Part shown: piece by piece, positions 32,130 to 43,830 of the stretch
How positions within the stretch are numbered: the first letter of the stretch is position 1
How the letters are laid out: each line of letters begins with the position of its first letter
Source of the DNA: Thamnaconus septentrionalis
Lineage: Eukaryota > Chordata > Actinopteri > Tetraodontiformes > Monacanthidae
DNA: 64,000 nucleotides
Assembly (NCBI GenBank): GCA_009823395.1
Contig: CM020505.1
Coordinates: 8,802,129 to 8,866,128 of the forward strand
Direction of reading: 5' to 3'
Position numbers and translations under genes: made by a program
The notes under the pieces: generated by a model
What the model was told of the DNA's origin: nothing
The model's database searches: none
What the model saw: the letters and a program-made list of their open reading frames with translations, nothing else

Positions 32130-32340
32130 AGTGATCGTTTGGATTGGGCGGACAGGTCTGGCTGAGTGGACGGTTTCACGCGTTCATGCACCGCTGCTCC
32201 AGTAGCATAATGAGGTGTGACGCATCAGACTAAGTGGCTAATGGGCTGTGCAGTCATTAGAACACAGCCTGTATCCATGTAGCCTCCCAGTCTCTAACTC
32301 CATCGCGCCCGCCGCACCGCATCGTCAACGCACTCCGCAG
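32130..32340. promoter_or_regulatory. Candidate conserved noncoding block
   Basis: Contains GTAGCATAATGAGGTGTGACG, AAGTGGCTAATGGGC and CAGTCATTAGAACACAGCC. Single-copy, free of simple repeats, with homeodomain-type TAAT cores. Inference only. Confidence 0.25.
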
Positions 32341-32440
32341 TCATTTCTGGATGGTTTTGGTTTTGAGTTTGCGTGACCTCCACCTTCTGGTGGCAAGAAA
32401 AAAGACGTCAGTGTGTGTGAGTGCATTCTTCATTACTGGG

Positions 32441-32777
32441 TGTCACGGTGTGTTGTTTTAGCGTTTCCTGTTTTATTTTGATAGACTTGTATTTCACTTC
32501 CTGTCCCTTTTTCATTGCCTCATGATTTTCACCTGTGTCCGGTTGTCAGTCCTCTGCTGGATTGTTCTCACCTGTGCTCACCTGCCCTCTTGTGTAAACA
32601 GTCCTCTGCTCCCTCTGTCCCTTTTTTCGGTTTCATTAGTTGAAGGCTCACATTTTAGATTTGCTTATTTTCTACACAATGAGGAGTTTCTGTTTTTTAT
32701 TTGAAATAAATAGCTCTGATTTCCACACCCGGATTTTTGTCTGCACTTGGATCTTGCCAACGTACCTTACCGTGACA
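32441..32777 (+). mobile_element. Gypsy-like solo LTR (probable)
   Basis: Starts TGTCACGG and ends CCGTGACA, exact complements of each other, giving the TG...CA borders typical of LTRs. The body is C/T-rich with repeated CACCTGTG and CTGTCC motifs, has an AATAAA signal at 32705-32710 near the 3' side, and is followed by GAACGACGG. This layout matches a common fish LTR type as I remember it. No internal gag/pol sequence follows and no clean target duplication is seen, so it is probably an old solo LTR or a truncated copy. Confidence 0.5.
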
Positions 32778-33045
32778 GAACGACGGAACACAGACAAAGG
32801 GAGACAAGGAGTATTTATATGAGGGCGGTGAAAGACAGATGCAAACAATCAAAGGCAGAACTCACAACGAAACATGGGTGAAATTATTAGGGCAACAAAA
32901 AAGATATATCCTTTCCACTCACAGCAAGACACAGAGGGATGCATGCGGAGCTGCATGAGCAAACGGCCTCCTTATATTTTCCATCTTGGGTAACGCACAG
33001 GAGGAGACCACCATCTGTTCCCCGGGATCAGACGCAGTAGTAAAC
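32778..33045. other. Noncoding stretch, no gene seen
   Basis: Follows the LTR-like element. GAACGACGG at the border could be a trace of LTR-proximal internal sequence, but nothing beyond is recognisable as retroviral-type coding DNA. Confidence 0.35.
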
Positions 33046-33049
33046 AGCT

Positions 33050-33215
33050 TTAAGAATAGAGGGCAGACTGGAGGAGACTGAAACTAAATATCTTAGTCCT
33101 GCTGTCATTTTTTTTCTCCTGTTGGGCTCCGTCTAATCCTTGGGTTTACACCTGCCCATTTATGCAGCGGCACGGCCGTCGCTGTGCGGCCATTAACCTG
33201 CCGAAATGAGAAATT
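33050..33215. promoter_or_regulatory. Candidate conserved noncoding block
   Basis: Contains GTCTAATCCTTGGG (bicoid-like TAATCC), CCCATTTATGCAGCGG and GGCCATTAACCTGCC in ordered single-copy DNA. The role is inferred. Confidence 0.25.
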
Positions 33216-33225
33216 ACAGGAGCGT

Positions 33226-33280
33226 CGGGGGTGAGGGTGGGGGTGGGGTGGGGGGGATAATAATAAAAAAAAAAAAAACA
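33226..33280 (+). other. G-rich tract and A14 run
   Basis: Multiple runs of G (GGGGGTGAGGGTGGGGG, then GGGGTGGGGGGG) on the plus strand with quadruplex potential, followed by ATAATAATAA and a poly-A run. Confidence 0.6.
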
Positions 33281-33357
33281 TATGGTCAACGACAATTTAA
33301 AAAACGTGGTCAAAATATTGTTGGTGCACGGACAACTGAGGGTTCTAAATCAGCCAA

Positions 33358-33425
33358 CATGCATGTCGTTTGACTGCGGTGCTGCGAGGTGATGGTGCTA
33401 ACCGCCACACCACCACTTGATATGT
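33358..33425. mobile_element. SINE-like fragment
   Basis: The stretch with GTGCTGCGAGGTGATGGTG and GCTAACCGCCACACCACC closely resembles a short motif (GCTGCGAGGCAACAGTGCTAACCACTGC class) scattered through fish genomes in retroposed sequence. Only about 60 bases are recognisable, and no tail or target duplication is evident. Confidence 0.4.
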
Positions 33426-33429
33426 GTAC

Positions 33430-34063
33430 AGTTAAGGTGCACCAGTTACACCACTTAAAAAAACAAGCAAAAAAAAAATGTTTTTTACTTTGTTTACCTC
33501 TGTTCGCTCTTGAATGAAAGAGCGCACCTGCAGCTTTTTGTTTCATTTTTTTTAATTTCTGTTAACCTTTACACAATCGTGCACACAGAGGTTCTCTCAG
33601 CGGGAACGTGGAGAGACACGGTGCCCACGCATCGAGTGAGAGTTACTGCTGTCTGCTGCGTGTGTAAATATTTACGCTGAGGAAAGGTCTTGATTGTCTA
33701 GACGTTCAGAGCCGCATTCAGATTTTGCCCCTTGTCTAAACACCGACAGCCCGATCTGCAACCCAACAGTGAGAAATACATTTTTTTTTTCTGACATCCT
33801 TTCTCGCACTGCACTGTACTTGGTTGTGTCTCAAGCTCCCACACCTGCATCATGAGAGCTAAACCGCTGTTCCGACAGAAAGGTCAGCTGTTCTTCTGTG
33901 CTTGTTACTTAAACAAGGGGGAGGTGAAGGAACAAATTGCACTTTACAAACATAGTGCGAAGGGAACTCAACACTGGGTGCAAGCACAGCGTTTTACCAC
34001 CGTCCTTCTGCATGTAGTGCGAGGACGGAACTCTGGGAAGCAAGTGTAAGGCCACATTCGCTA
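33430..34063. other. Noncoding stretch, no gene seen
   Basis: AT-rich at first, with A and T homopolymers near 33470 and 33780. A 65-codon plus-strand frame at 33852-34049 has balanced composition but no recognised domain or splice context, so it is not called. Confidence 0.35.
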
Positions 34064-34084
34064 AAAATAAATAAATAAATAAAT
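34064..34084. repeat. Short (AAAT)n repeat
   Basis: About five AAAT units, directly before AGAAAAAACC. Simple repeat. Confidence 0.85.
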
Positions 34085-34089
34085 AGAAA

Positions 34090-34400
34090 AAACCCTGCAG
34101 AGACGGTCCCCAGGCGCTGATCCAGGTTAACTTTCACATTCTATCGCGTAACAGTGAGGTCGGGGGACTGTAATCAGAGAATCAGATTCCACACCAGCCC
34201 ACGGTGATAGCCCCGCTTTCCAGGGAGCATGCTTCCTCCCATCAGGGAGGAGATAATGTAGCCCTGACAGGCTGGGAGCTCTCAGCAAACGGACAAATCA
34301 ACAGTGTAATGGTTCAGCGTCCCATCAGACCTCATCTGTGTCTCACTTCCGGTCCCCTGATGGACCAGCCGTGCTGCATGTCTGCACGCGTTCGCAGCAT
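34090..34400. promoter_or_regulatory. Candidate conserved noncoding block
   Basis: Ordered GC-balanced single-copy DNA with GACTGTAATCAGAGAATC, GGAGATAATGTAGCCC and GGACAAATCAACAGTG. GATA and homeodomain-like cores occur, with frequent stops in all frames. Inferred regulatory role. Confidence 0.3.
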
Positions 34401-34829
34401 TTCGCATACGGCCCACATTTTATGAGAGGGAGGGTGGGGGAAATACGTACGCTGCCCCTGCCACTATTTATTTACATTTCAGTTTGGTATTGCAAAAAAA
34501 GGAAATTCATTCCAGAAGTAGGTGGGCTTCAGGTTTGTGCATTTGGACGGTTCAAGTTCTGATGGATCCACAGCTGTCGACCAAGTTGTGGAACTTTCAC
34601 TCCGTGCGTCACTTTCGCTCGGAATTCACTTCAACCATCTCTTTTCCGGCTCACAGCTGAGGTATTCCTCTGAGCCGGTCAAGTTGGCCTCCATATCCGT
34701 CAACACATAATTGCACTTACACGAGCACAAAAGTGCTTTTTAAGCAAGATGCAAGGCATTTCCAGTCCAGCACACAGCTAAATCGCAAAGACAAAATGGG
34801 GATATGGGAGGAAATGGCAGGAGGATTGA
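34401..34829. other. Noncoding stretch, no gene seen
   Basis: Single-copy sequence with no recognised element. Short open frames lack family resemblance. Confidence 0.35.
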
Positions 34830-35470
34830 TGAAGAAACAATGGTAAAATCTATGCATGAAAAAGGTAATAAACATATATTTTATCTTTTAAAGATTCTAT
34901 TGTGTGCAAAAAAAAAATTCTGGAGCAGTTGAGCTATAAATATGTACTTGGACATTTAAATATAGGTTCATCTGACAGTGGATTTCAGAGAAAGAAACTT
35001 AATAAGACCTTCTTTGTTTTCCGTCCTCATTTAATTATTTACATTTGTTATACATGAGAAAAATACAAAAGAAAATTAGCCGAGTGGGAATATCTGAGAA
35101 AAATCTAAGGACAATTAATTCAACTGCACAAGAGGGTAGATCTACAATTAATGAAAAACAGCAACCGATGGTAAATTGATAATAATTACAGAGTCCGGCT
35201 CACGTCACAACACACATTACTCCAAATTTGCCAGCAGCCTGACAAATCAACGTGGGCCAAGAGCCGCTCGCGGAACACATTTAATTTTCAGCGCTCTCCA
35301 GAGCAATCCATGTGTAATTAGATCAATACTTTTACTTCACCATTTAGCTTTTAACATGAAAAGATTAGAGATGCCCCTAAAATGATTTCATGTTAATTTG
35401 TGGACCACCGGCGTGTGAATGGATTAAGTAAACTAATTAAGCAAAATTTGCATCTGGAACTAATTAGGTG
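34830..35470. promoter_or_regulatory. Homeodomain-rich enhancer-like block (best candidate)
   Basis: In about 640 bases at least nine ATTA/TAAT-type sites occur: TTTAATTATTTAC, ACAATTAATTC, ACAATTAATG, GATAATAATTAC, TTTAATTTTC, TGTAATTAGATC, GTTAATTTG, CTAATTAAGC and CTAATTAGG, with MADS/AT-rich CTATAAATATG and TTAAATATAGG. Stops are frequent in every frame. This density of near-palindromic TAATTA cores in single-copy DNA is the typical signature of deeply conserved vertebrate developmental enhancers. Conservation and activity are not shown here. Confidence 0.5.
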
Positions 35471-35985
35471 TGTACACATCGAGAATCAGGAGCCGTCCAG
35501 ATGACAGCGGTTCCCCTTTTTTTTCCCCTTCTTTTGTTGATCACATGAAGCAAACCGAGAGTAGAACAGCCGACAGAGGCTCAAGAAAGAAAGTGATACT
35601 GGAATTAAATAAACATGGCCTAAATGGAACCCTAGTGGGAAAGATGTTCAGATGGTATTGTAAGATTTATCTCAAAAAAAAAAAAAAAACGTTACACAAA
35701 GCTAATGTTAGTTCTCACGACAATCAATATAATTCTATGAAGATGGACTTTAATGGTGATAAATTTGGTAGTGGTCAGTGTTTGTGAAAGTGAACAATCA
35801 CTTTGGGGTCTTTCTTGAAAAATAACACATTTCCATCCACAGCAGTGCACGAAGATCTGATCGTGGCCACAGCTTTAGAAAAGAACCTGAAGTCCCGCAC
35901 TCACCTTTCATTTTTCATCTTGTCTCTCCAGCGACACCCCCTCCTCGCGCTAACTGCTAACAGATAGCAGCGAGAGTCAATGACT
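35471..35985. other. Noncoding stretch, no gene seen
   Basis: AT-rich with an A15 run near 35674. A 105-codon plus-strand frame passes through the poly-A as a lysine run and is not supported as a gene. Confidence 0.4.
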
Positions 35986-36480
35986 CGCTCTCGCGGTTCC
36001 ATTACGCCAATGGATGCCGCCTATATTACATGTAATTTTGTGATGGTGCGCGGCCATAACTGGCGGAGTGAAATTCACCTGCCATAACAGCGCGGCGCTA
36101 GTCCATATGTCAGACGGGCCGCTCTATGGTCAAGCCATTGCAAAAGGGGTCAATCTCTCAACCCTAATGGCCCTCGTTGGGTCATGTGACCGAGAGGTGC
36201 TCCGGAGCACACTCGTTACGGCAGCCCGACGCAGGAAATGATTATCAGGAGGTCAATTTATGCAAGAGAGGAGTGCTGTGACGGAGGGAGAGGTCAGAGC
36301 GCGTCCATATCTCAAGGCATTAAAGATTGACATGCAGAATCTGAGGAGCCCCCCGCACTGCCTCACGCCTCGCCGCACACACGCGCTCCCCCCATTTAAA
36401 TATCTGACAGACGATGAAAGTGCGCCCATTAAAATGTCCGCGGAGTGCTTCAGGAATGAAATGGGGAGATAAAAGAATTC
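35986..36480. promoter_or_regulatory. Candidate regulatory block with M-box
   Basis: Ordered single-copy DNA with CCATTACGCCAATGG, TATATTACATGTAATTTTG, GCCATAACTGG and GGGTCATGTGACCG. The last contains TCATGTGAC, the extended E-box (M-box) known for MITF/TFE bHLH-zip factors. Further sites are GATTATCAGG and CAATTTATGC. Composition and motif mix suggest a conserved element. Confidence 0.4.
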
Positions 36481-37440
36481 CCCTGGGTAATCAACAGAGC
36501 TATGAATTAGCCGTGAGTTTTAGATGGGGAGGGGGTTAAAGGATCGGGCGAATGTTTAACTCATTTGTCGTCCATTCCTTCTGAAAACATCAGTCCACGG
36601 AGACGGTGGTGGCAGCAACCTAACGCGCTCCTACCAGTAGCCAACAGACAAGGCAATAGCACCTGATAGCACTTGTGAAAAAAGGGGCAATACTCGAGGG
36701 TAAATAGCACCAAAATATCATTATCGTCCACAAGCGCTGTTCAAACAGTCTCCTTCAGCCATTCAACAGCGTTGGTACGCATTGCCAAGTGCCGACTTCC
36801 TTTCAAGCATGTTTGGAAGTATTTCCAAATAAGCTCCATATTTGGAACTCCTGGCGTTGGGCGTTTTTTGGGTGAAGACGGGTAAAACAACAGCCAGGAC
36901 TAAATAGTGGTTGGTACGGTGGGTGACACTGACAAACTCAGGTGGGATCGGAACCAAGGAGCATTTCATCAAAACTCAAACCTCTGCCTTTTTACCTTTA
37001 GTAGATCAGCCCATTGACCTTCTACAACACCAGTTGAATTGTTGCAACTTTTAAGTCTCTACATGCACTTAGTTTTAAAGACTGCCATATGATTCAAACA
37101 CTCACCATCGACTTTGAATTCTGCACGATAGAAGCACAACTAAACGTAACAGCAGATACATTTCCATCCCATACAATCATATCTAAAACATAGGAGCATT
37201 TAACCATCAATATAGAAACAGATGAGGTAACCTTATCTTTTTTCTGAATTTATAGTCGCATTTATACATTGTAAAATTGTTCTGATTATTTAATTAGGAT
37301 GACAGAATAGAGGGGAAAAGCATGCAATCTATATCCGCCGCCTATTTACATTTCAAAATTACAGATTTTATATAGATGTGTGTTAAAGTCAAGACATAGT
37401 GCACAAAATTAAGTGCAGGCAGAAAAAGCTATATGAGTTT
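36481..37440. other. Noncoding stretch, no gene seen
   Basis: AT-rich later part (37100-37440). Nothing recognisable as exon or transposon, though 36700-36970 could be an old repeat. Confidence 0.35.
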
Positions 37441-37900
37441 TCTCATTTGGTGCAGTTTGGAGGCATTTGAGCCTCACATGTCTTTTTTTAGGCATGTCTT
37501 ATCATGCATTAACACCCTTATTCTATTGTAATGCATAGAGAATGCCATACTACTACCAGATAAAACCCAGCCGCAGGGCAATTTAAACCAGACATGATAT
37601 CATTCAGCCGCCTCAGAATGTCGACATTATGTGCCATACGCAGGCTGAATACTTTGCATGGCCAGCTTGTTTGGCTGAGCTGTATCAGAGGAACATAGGA
37701 AAACCAAACGTCCCGCGGCTGTTTAACGCGGCGTGAGATAACGACTTGACTGCCGTTAATGGCAGTTGTGCGGTTTATAAATGTATCAGCTTCAGCAAGT
37801 TGGCTGAATGGGGAGGTTTCCAGATGTGTAGGTCCCCCTCGTACAGTCCGCTGCACAACCAACCAGTATAAATGCCTTAAGTAACGGTGCGCGTCATCAG
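37441..37900. promoter_or_regulatory. Candidate conserved noncoding block
   Basis: Single-copy sequence with TTATCATGCATTAACACCC, GTAATGCATAGAG, GGCAATTTAAACCAG, GATATCATTCAGCCG and GAGATAACGACTTG. Dense AT-type cores with GC spacers. A 114-codon minus-strand frame (37518-37862) exists, but no domain or splice sites support it. Confidence 0.3.
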
Positions 37901-38519
37901 GAGAACAGATCGGATGCTTTCGATTTTGTGTCCGTAAGGATCTCAGACTCTATTAGACTTTGTTTTTGTTTTTTCTAACCTATATTTTTGACCAGGTTAC
38001 AAATGTGGTTAAGTCATGACCATTGATCACTTTGTGAAAGCTAATGCAAAAAACTAAAAATTTAGGTGCATTTTGTTTCTTGGCAAGTCCAGTTTGCTTG
38101 GGGAGTGTGATTGTAGAAACACTGATGCAGGACGAAGACATTTTTGTTTTTGTTTGTTTTTCTTCAGTAACTCTGCAGCGCCACCACAGGGAAGGAGTGG
38201 AACACGTTATACCAAAGCTTTGATTTGGTTGACAAAGAGCAGTGTGAAAGCAAACCTGAACTTGATGAATGTTGCCACCACAATCCTACAGTCCAGTGGA
38301 TCTTTAGGTGTGAAATTCTAAATCTTTGGATTGGCGCCTTTATATCTAGGACTAGTGTGAACATCTAAACTGTTCACACGCCACAGAAAAAGTACAACTT
38401 GAATGGCAATGAGACGCCGAACAACTTGAGCCAATCTGCGAGGGAGGGCTCGAGGCTCTCACCAAATACTTCCCGGCGCTAAAACGTAATGACGCAAAGT
38501 GACGGCCTCTTACCAGCGT
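37901..38519. other. Noncoding stretch, no gene seen
   Basis: AT-rich with several T-runs. No recognised elements. Confidence 0.35.
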
Positions 38520-38830
38520 CTAAGGTGTTAAAGGCTAGAGCTGGTCTCCTGGGTGGGCCGGGCTGACGCCGGCAGAGGAGGATGACTGAGGTGAAGGGGT
38601 TACGAGAGGAGCGAGCACAGCTACAAGGGCCCCTGTCCTGGGCCAGGCTGTGAGCTGCAGCCTTGTGCTGATAAGACTGTAATAGTCCTCCTTAGAGGAC
38701 CCAGGGCTCCACTCCCCTTATTAGTCATTTATCACACCTGGCAGCCTCACTGAACCATAATTACTCTTCCCTTATCCCCCTGCACTGTCATGTCCATGAG
38801 AGAGAGTGGGGCAGAGGGGGAAGAAGAGAA
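38520..38830. promoter_or_regulatory. Candidate conserved noncoding block
   Basis: Contains GCTGATAAGACTGTAATAG (GATA core), CCTTATTAGTCATTTATCAC (a reverse GATA and a homeodomain core) and CCATAATTACTCTTCCC. The spacing and unique sequence look conserved rather than repetitive. Inference only. Confidence 0.35.
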
Positions 38831-39700
38831 ATAGCTGTGAGAATCAGCGTTGGCGAGAGCGGGCCGAGTGGAGGACAGCTAGCGGGAGCTGGAGGTGGGA
38901 GAAGAAGAACGGGGGAAAGGGAAAGTGACGAAAGGACAAACTGTCTCAAGCCGGACCAATAAAACAATGTTTACACCTGATAAAAGAGGAAGCAGAGGGC
39001 GGTTGTAACCTTTTCAAAATGCTTTTCTTTTTCTTTTTTTGCTTATTTATTTATCTTTTTAAGCCTATATGCGTGTAATGATGCTCAGGAATGTAATCTC
39101 ACAAATACACCCCATGCAAACAGGGCAGCCTTTGTGCTACAAATGAGAACCAGTTGTTCCAGCCACATTGCTCCTGCAAACTGCTTGGCAAAACTGTGAT
39201 TAGAGGGCCAAGTCCAGATTGAACAAAATGATGCTTTATGCTTTAACACTTTAGAGGCAGAGATTAACACTCTCTGACTTTGTATAGCACTTGGAATATT
39301 AACAAGTTTGGAAAATAAATTATTTGTTTAAGAGAACCAGTCAAAGGAGATTTACTGCTCGTTTGAGTTGCAAAGAGTAGAAATTTAAAAAGGTACCAAT
39401 AAGGGTTGACGTGGAACTGGGCAAAGGTATCACGCACCAGTCCGTCAGTACTGAAGTACTGCACCGAGTACCGCATAGAAGCTTGACGTAAAAAGAATGT
39501 GAGCAAACATTTGACACCTCCTATTTATGTCCTGACAGAGTTGCGATCAGAAGCCAAAAGTTGTTAAAATCTGCACAACCTCTTCAAGCCCGGCCTGTTC
39601 TAAACACGGCGCTAAGCTTGTCAGAAACGCCGGCCACACTTCCATTTCTTCCACGACTGAGTTACAGGGACATTTCTTTCTCTCCTCTGTGAACGTTCAA
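38831..39700. other. Noncoding stretch, no gene seen
   Basis: Purine-rich at 38800-38940, then T-rich near 39025-39060. No exon is recognised. Confidence 0.35.
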
Positions 39701-39721
39701 CTCCGCTGCCACGTGCCTGGC

Positions 39722-39746
39722 TGTCACGAAAGCGGCCGCCGTGACA
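39722..39746. repeat. Compact inverted repeat around a NotI-type palindrome
   Basis: TGTCACG (39722-39728) and CGTGACA (39740-39746) flank AAA plus the 8-bp palindrome GCGGCCGC (39732-39739). The arms repeat the end motif of the LTR-like element at 32441, probably by coincidence. Confidence 0.6.
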
Positions 39747-40595
39747 CTGTAAGCAGATCCAGATGTGAGCCACATGCTTTTAATCCTGAATCGTGATCTG
39801 CCGACTACATCCCAAAACCACCAAGCCCTTAAGTCAAATCACAGTCTCACACTCCAGTCTGCGGTGTTTCACCAGCAAAGTTTTGTTTTTTTTGCTAGAA
39901 AGCGGACTGAGTAGTACGGAACAAGATGTTACTCAGCTGCAGTTTGTCTTTTATCTAATAAAATAAAATACCATCATCAACAACACAATTGTTCCAGTAT
40001 TATTTGGTGCTGCTGGTTCTCCGTCTCCAGCACTTGTAACAGCCTTTTTCAATTAATTTCAACATGTCACAACAGATTTTCCCGAGCCATTTGCACGGTG
40101 TCTCGTCACGATCGCAGCCGCAGATGTAAGATTATGGCACGGATCAGTCTTTAAAAATTTCTTTACAATTCAATCAAAGCCTGGCAGTCTGGCTTAGAGG
40201 AGCAGCGCTCTGCATAAACGCCGTCGAAAAAATTAAAGTGGAAATACTTTGGTTGATGAGAAAACCACTGTTATTTTCTCACTGCCTGAGGAAATAAGGA
40301 ACTATTATTTTGAAGGTGCGTCGTCTGTTGAGAGACCTCAGCCTGAGATCCATTCAGACGGGAAGTGCAGTCATAGCGTAGCCATGCCCACTCCTTTCTG
40401 AGGTCCTCCTTCCTGCTCCTGTCCGCCCTGGTCCCTCCCAAAGAGAAGCTCAACATCTCCGCTGCCTCCAGCTAGGACTCCTGTCCTTTGTTTTCCTCAG
40501 TACCACAGTCGCTGAACACCATCACCGCTCTCACCAGCTTCCCACACCTTTCCTTTAATTCTTGCTGACAATTCAAGAAATACGGCCGTGTACAT
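39747..40595. other. Noncoding stretch, possibly retroposon-derived at its end
   Basis: No gene is seen. The part 40360-40560 lies directly before the retroposon tail and may be its degenerate body, but no reverse-transcriptase motif is readable. Confidence 0.3.
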
Positions 40596-40602
40596 CGAAT
40601 TC

Positions 40603-40660
40603 AATCAGAATCAGAATGTCTTTATGGTCATTGTACAAAGTACAACGAAATTTATAAAAA
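40603..40660. mobile_element. Retroposon tail fragment (LINE-like)
   Basis: The phrases AATCAGAATCAGAATGTC, TTTATGGTCATTGTACAAAG and TACAACGAAATTT closely resemble a tail sequence found very often in fish retroposed elements. About 55 bases are recognisable, followed by a TA/CA/GT simple repeat, a common arrangement at retroposon 3' ends. Exact family not assigned. Confidence 0.5.
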
Positions 40661-40722
40661 GAAATGCAATCCTTACATATACACTCACACATATATATAC
40701 ATGTACATACATACAGACGTAC

Positions 40723-40727
<5 letters not shown>

Positions 40728-40760
<33 letters not shown>
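40728..40760. repeat. (TG)16 microsatellite
   Basis: Pure TG array following ACATATA-type repeats. It sits directly after the retroposon tail and probably grew from it. Confidence 0.95.
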
Positions 40761-41416
<656 letters not shown>

Positions 41417-41419
41417 ATT

Positions 41420-41600
41420 TTTCAACGGTGTAAGGTGAGAAAATGGAGAAGGCTCTCAGCTTTTTAAGCCGGGCGCTGCAGCCTTCCTCCACGTTAACAG
41501 GCATTTTATGGAGCGGCTTCCTTAATAGCCACTCACTTATAAAACAAAGCTGTAATGACATGCAAATGACTCACACGGAGGAACTGTAAAGAGGATGTGA
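41420..41600. promoter_or_regulatory. Candidate regulatory block beside the CT array
   Basis: Includes CATTTTATGGAGCGGC, CTTAATAGCCACTCAC and CTGTAATGACATGCAAATGAC, the last with an octamer-type ATGCAAAT, a known POU-factor core. Inference only. Confidence 0.3.
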
Positions 41601-41625
41601 TGTATGGGCCGTCTGTGCACAACAA

Positions 41626-41631
<6 letters not shown>

Positions 41632-41669
<38 letters not shown>
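41632..41669. repeat. (AC)19 microsatellite
   Basis: Thirty-eight bases of pure AC. Simple repeat. Confidence 0.95.
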
Positions 41670-41671
<2 letters not shown>

Positions 41672-41769
41672 CACAACAGCAGCAACAAAGGAAGACTTTC
41701 TCACAACGCAACTTAGGGAAGAAAAAAAAAGCCGCCGCCCCCCAGCCTTTTTTTTTTGTTTTTCATTCA

Positions 41770-42000
41770 ATTATGACCAACATAAATTAAATGCATAAGC
41801 CATTATTTGATGCTGGGGGAAGCGCACATTCAATATCTGCCATCTATTTATTTCCCTTAATCCTCATAATTCCTGCATTGCTTCCTCCATATTTAGTTTC
41901 ACTGTGGCATATTTTACTCCTTTATGATAATCACCGCAGCTCTATAAAGCATCTCTGCTTCCCTTCCACCAACAAAGCTGCCAGCACCAGAGAGCACCGC
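41770..42000. promoter_or_regulatory. Candidate conserved noncoding block
   Basis: AT-rich single-copy DNA with AAATTAAATGCATAAGCC, CCATTATTTGATGC, CCATCTATTTATTTCCC, CCTTAATCCTCATAATTCC and CTTTATGATAATCACCG. A high density of homeodomain, MEF2-like and bicoid-like cores, with stops in all frames except one 113-codon frame of no recognised family. Confidence 0.35.
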
Positions 42001-43740
42001 AGACTTCTTTCCCACAGCAGCGAGCGAGAAAGTCAGCCGATGACCGACACACAACACCAGCATCACTACATACAGTTTCTGCATTTGACTGGGGATGTCA
42101 ATTTAACATTAACCACAACAGACGTCAAATGACAATGCTGAGCTTCTGTCGTAGCATCTGAAGCAAAGGCTGTTGTGCACAACTAAAATGTCTGTAAAGC
42201 AACATTCAGGAAGAGACATTATATAAAGTAGCTGTTTGCTTCAGTGCTTTAGGAGGTTCTGGATATCTTCTGCTGCTGCAAAATAAAGCTGACAAACATG
42301 AGGGTTAGACTGCAGAGTGGACGTTAGTCATACTGCTCTGCGCGCACGTACACACACGCACTGTCTACTTGAAAAAGTTGAATCAATAAATGCGCTGGCG
42401 AAATCTAGCGGAAATTGCACAAACGCCGCTCAGCAGAACACACAACTGGGCTCCTTCAGTCTGGCGAGTCTCTGCGTCGCGTTGCGACCGAGCTGCAGGC
42501 GAACTGGCTGCACGTGCGGAGGAAGAGGAGGAAGAGCAGCTTCCTCTCATGCAGCGCCGATCCGTTTATTACAGAAAGGTTATGAAAAGGTCGCTGTGAC
42601 CTACCAGCGCCTGCACTCATAAGCAAGGTGCTGTCGGTGTGTCGCCCCGTTGCCATGTTCAGAGGTGTTTTTGGTTTCAAACTGTGAGATGTGAAGCCGC
42701 GTTACACCAACACCTTTAGAGTTATATACCTTTTTTTTAATGTTATGTTCCTGTTTGCCTTCTACTTCTAACAGTTAGTGTGTCATCGCCTTAAAAGGAC
42801 ATATTTCTCTGATCAAAAGGTCATTAAAACAGAAAAACAGTGGGCCGTCGCACAAGGAAGGAAATGGCAGATCGTACGAAGGCACATTCTCACTTTGAGA
42901 AACCCTTACTTTCTAAGTTTATGAGGAAAAACAAAAATGAAAAGGAACAAGATTCGGTCTCAGGTGGAGTGTGTGCAAGGCGCCTCTGATATTTACAGGA
43001 AAATGTGGTTTAAACTTGGCCATCTGAAAGCAAAAAAAAAAAAAAAAAAAAATATCCTTAAAAAAATCAGGTTGCGACTTTTGCAAAACATTTAACTTCA
43101 CCACATCTTCAAGAGACTTTTTTTTTTTTTACTCTTTCAGGCAACCATTGCATTTTTTTATTTTAGTCAAGAACCTTGTGTTGCATTTCCTTTGTATGGA
43201 CGGTGCTAATTAAATAAAGCATGATTGACTTGATTTATTTTCTCTGCTTCCACAGTAGTTCATTCATCAACACTCAGCCAGCATTAAACAAAATAAAAAA
43301 AATAAAAAAATATTAGTTAGCTGATGCGCTAACACAGGGAAAACATATACAAAGGAGGAGGATTGCGTTCCAGTGCTCCACAGCGTGACCACACTGACGA
43401 TTATGAGATTATTAAGAGCTTTGTGACGTTGAACCCCTTTGTCACTACTGTATTAGCGACGACAGCGAGCCAATGACAGGCCAAGCCAGGCACATACCTC
43501 AACTCACTCTTTCTGCGAGAAATTTGAGTTGGGTTCAACATTCATTTTGCTCTGAGCTCTTCTGCTTGCGATCGGCAGAAAGGTTTTTTTTAGCGGCATT
43601 CGAGAAATACTGAAGCAGAGCGAGAGGCGAGAGAGTCCCAGAGAATGTAAACAAGCTATAAGTCTACTCATTCTTCTCCCACTTTCCCTCCCATGCAAAC
43701 TTCCCTCTGCTCGTCCTCTTACTTGGCTGGTGCAATCTCA
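42001..43740. other. Noncoding stretch, no gene seen
   Basis: Contains an A21 run at 43032-43052 and a T12 near 43120. The stretch 42340-42620 has overlapping frames without domains. No exon is recognised. Confidence 0.4.
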
Positions 43741-43748
43741 AAAAGGAG

Positions 43749-43750
<2 letters not shown>

Positions 43751-43828
<78 letters not shown>
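43751..43828. repeat. Pure (GT)39 microsatellite
   Basis: Seventy-eight bases of uninterrupted GT, among the longest of its type here. Z-DNA-prone. Followed by an imperfect tandem of GCGCTGCTCTCT units (43831-43862). Confidence 0.97.
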
Positions 43829-43830
<2 letters not shown>

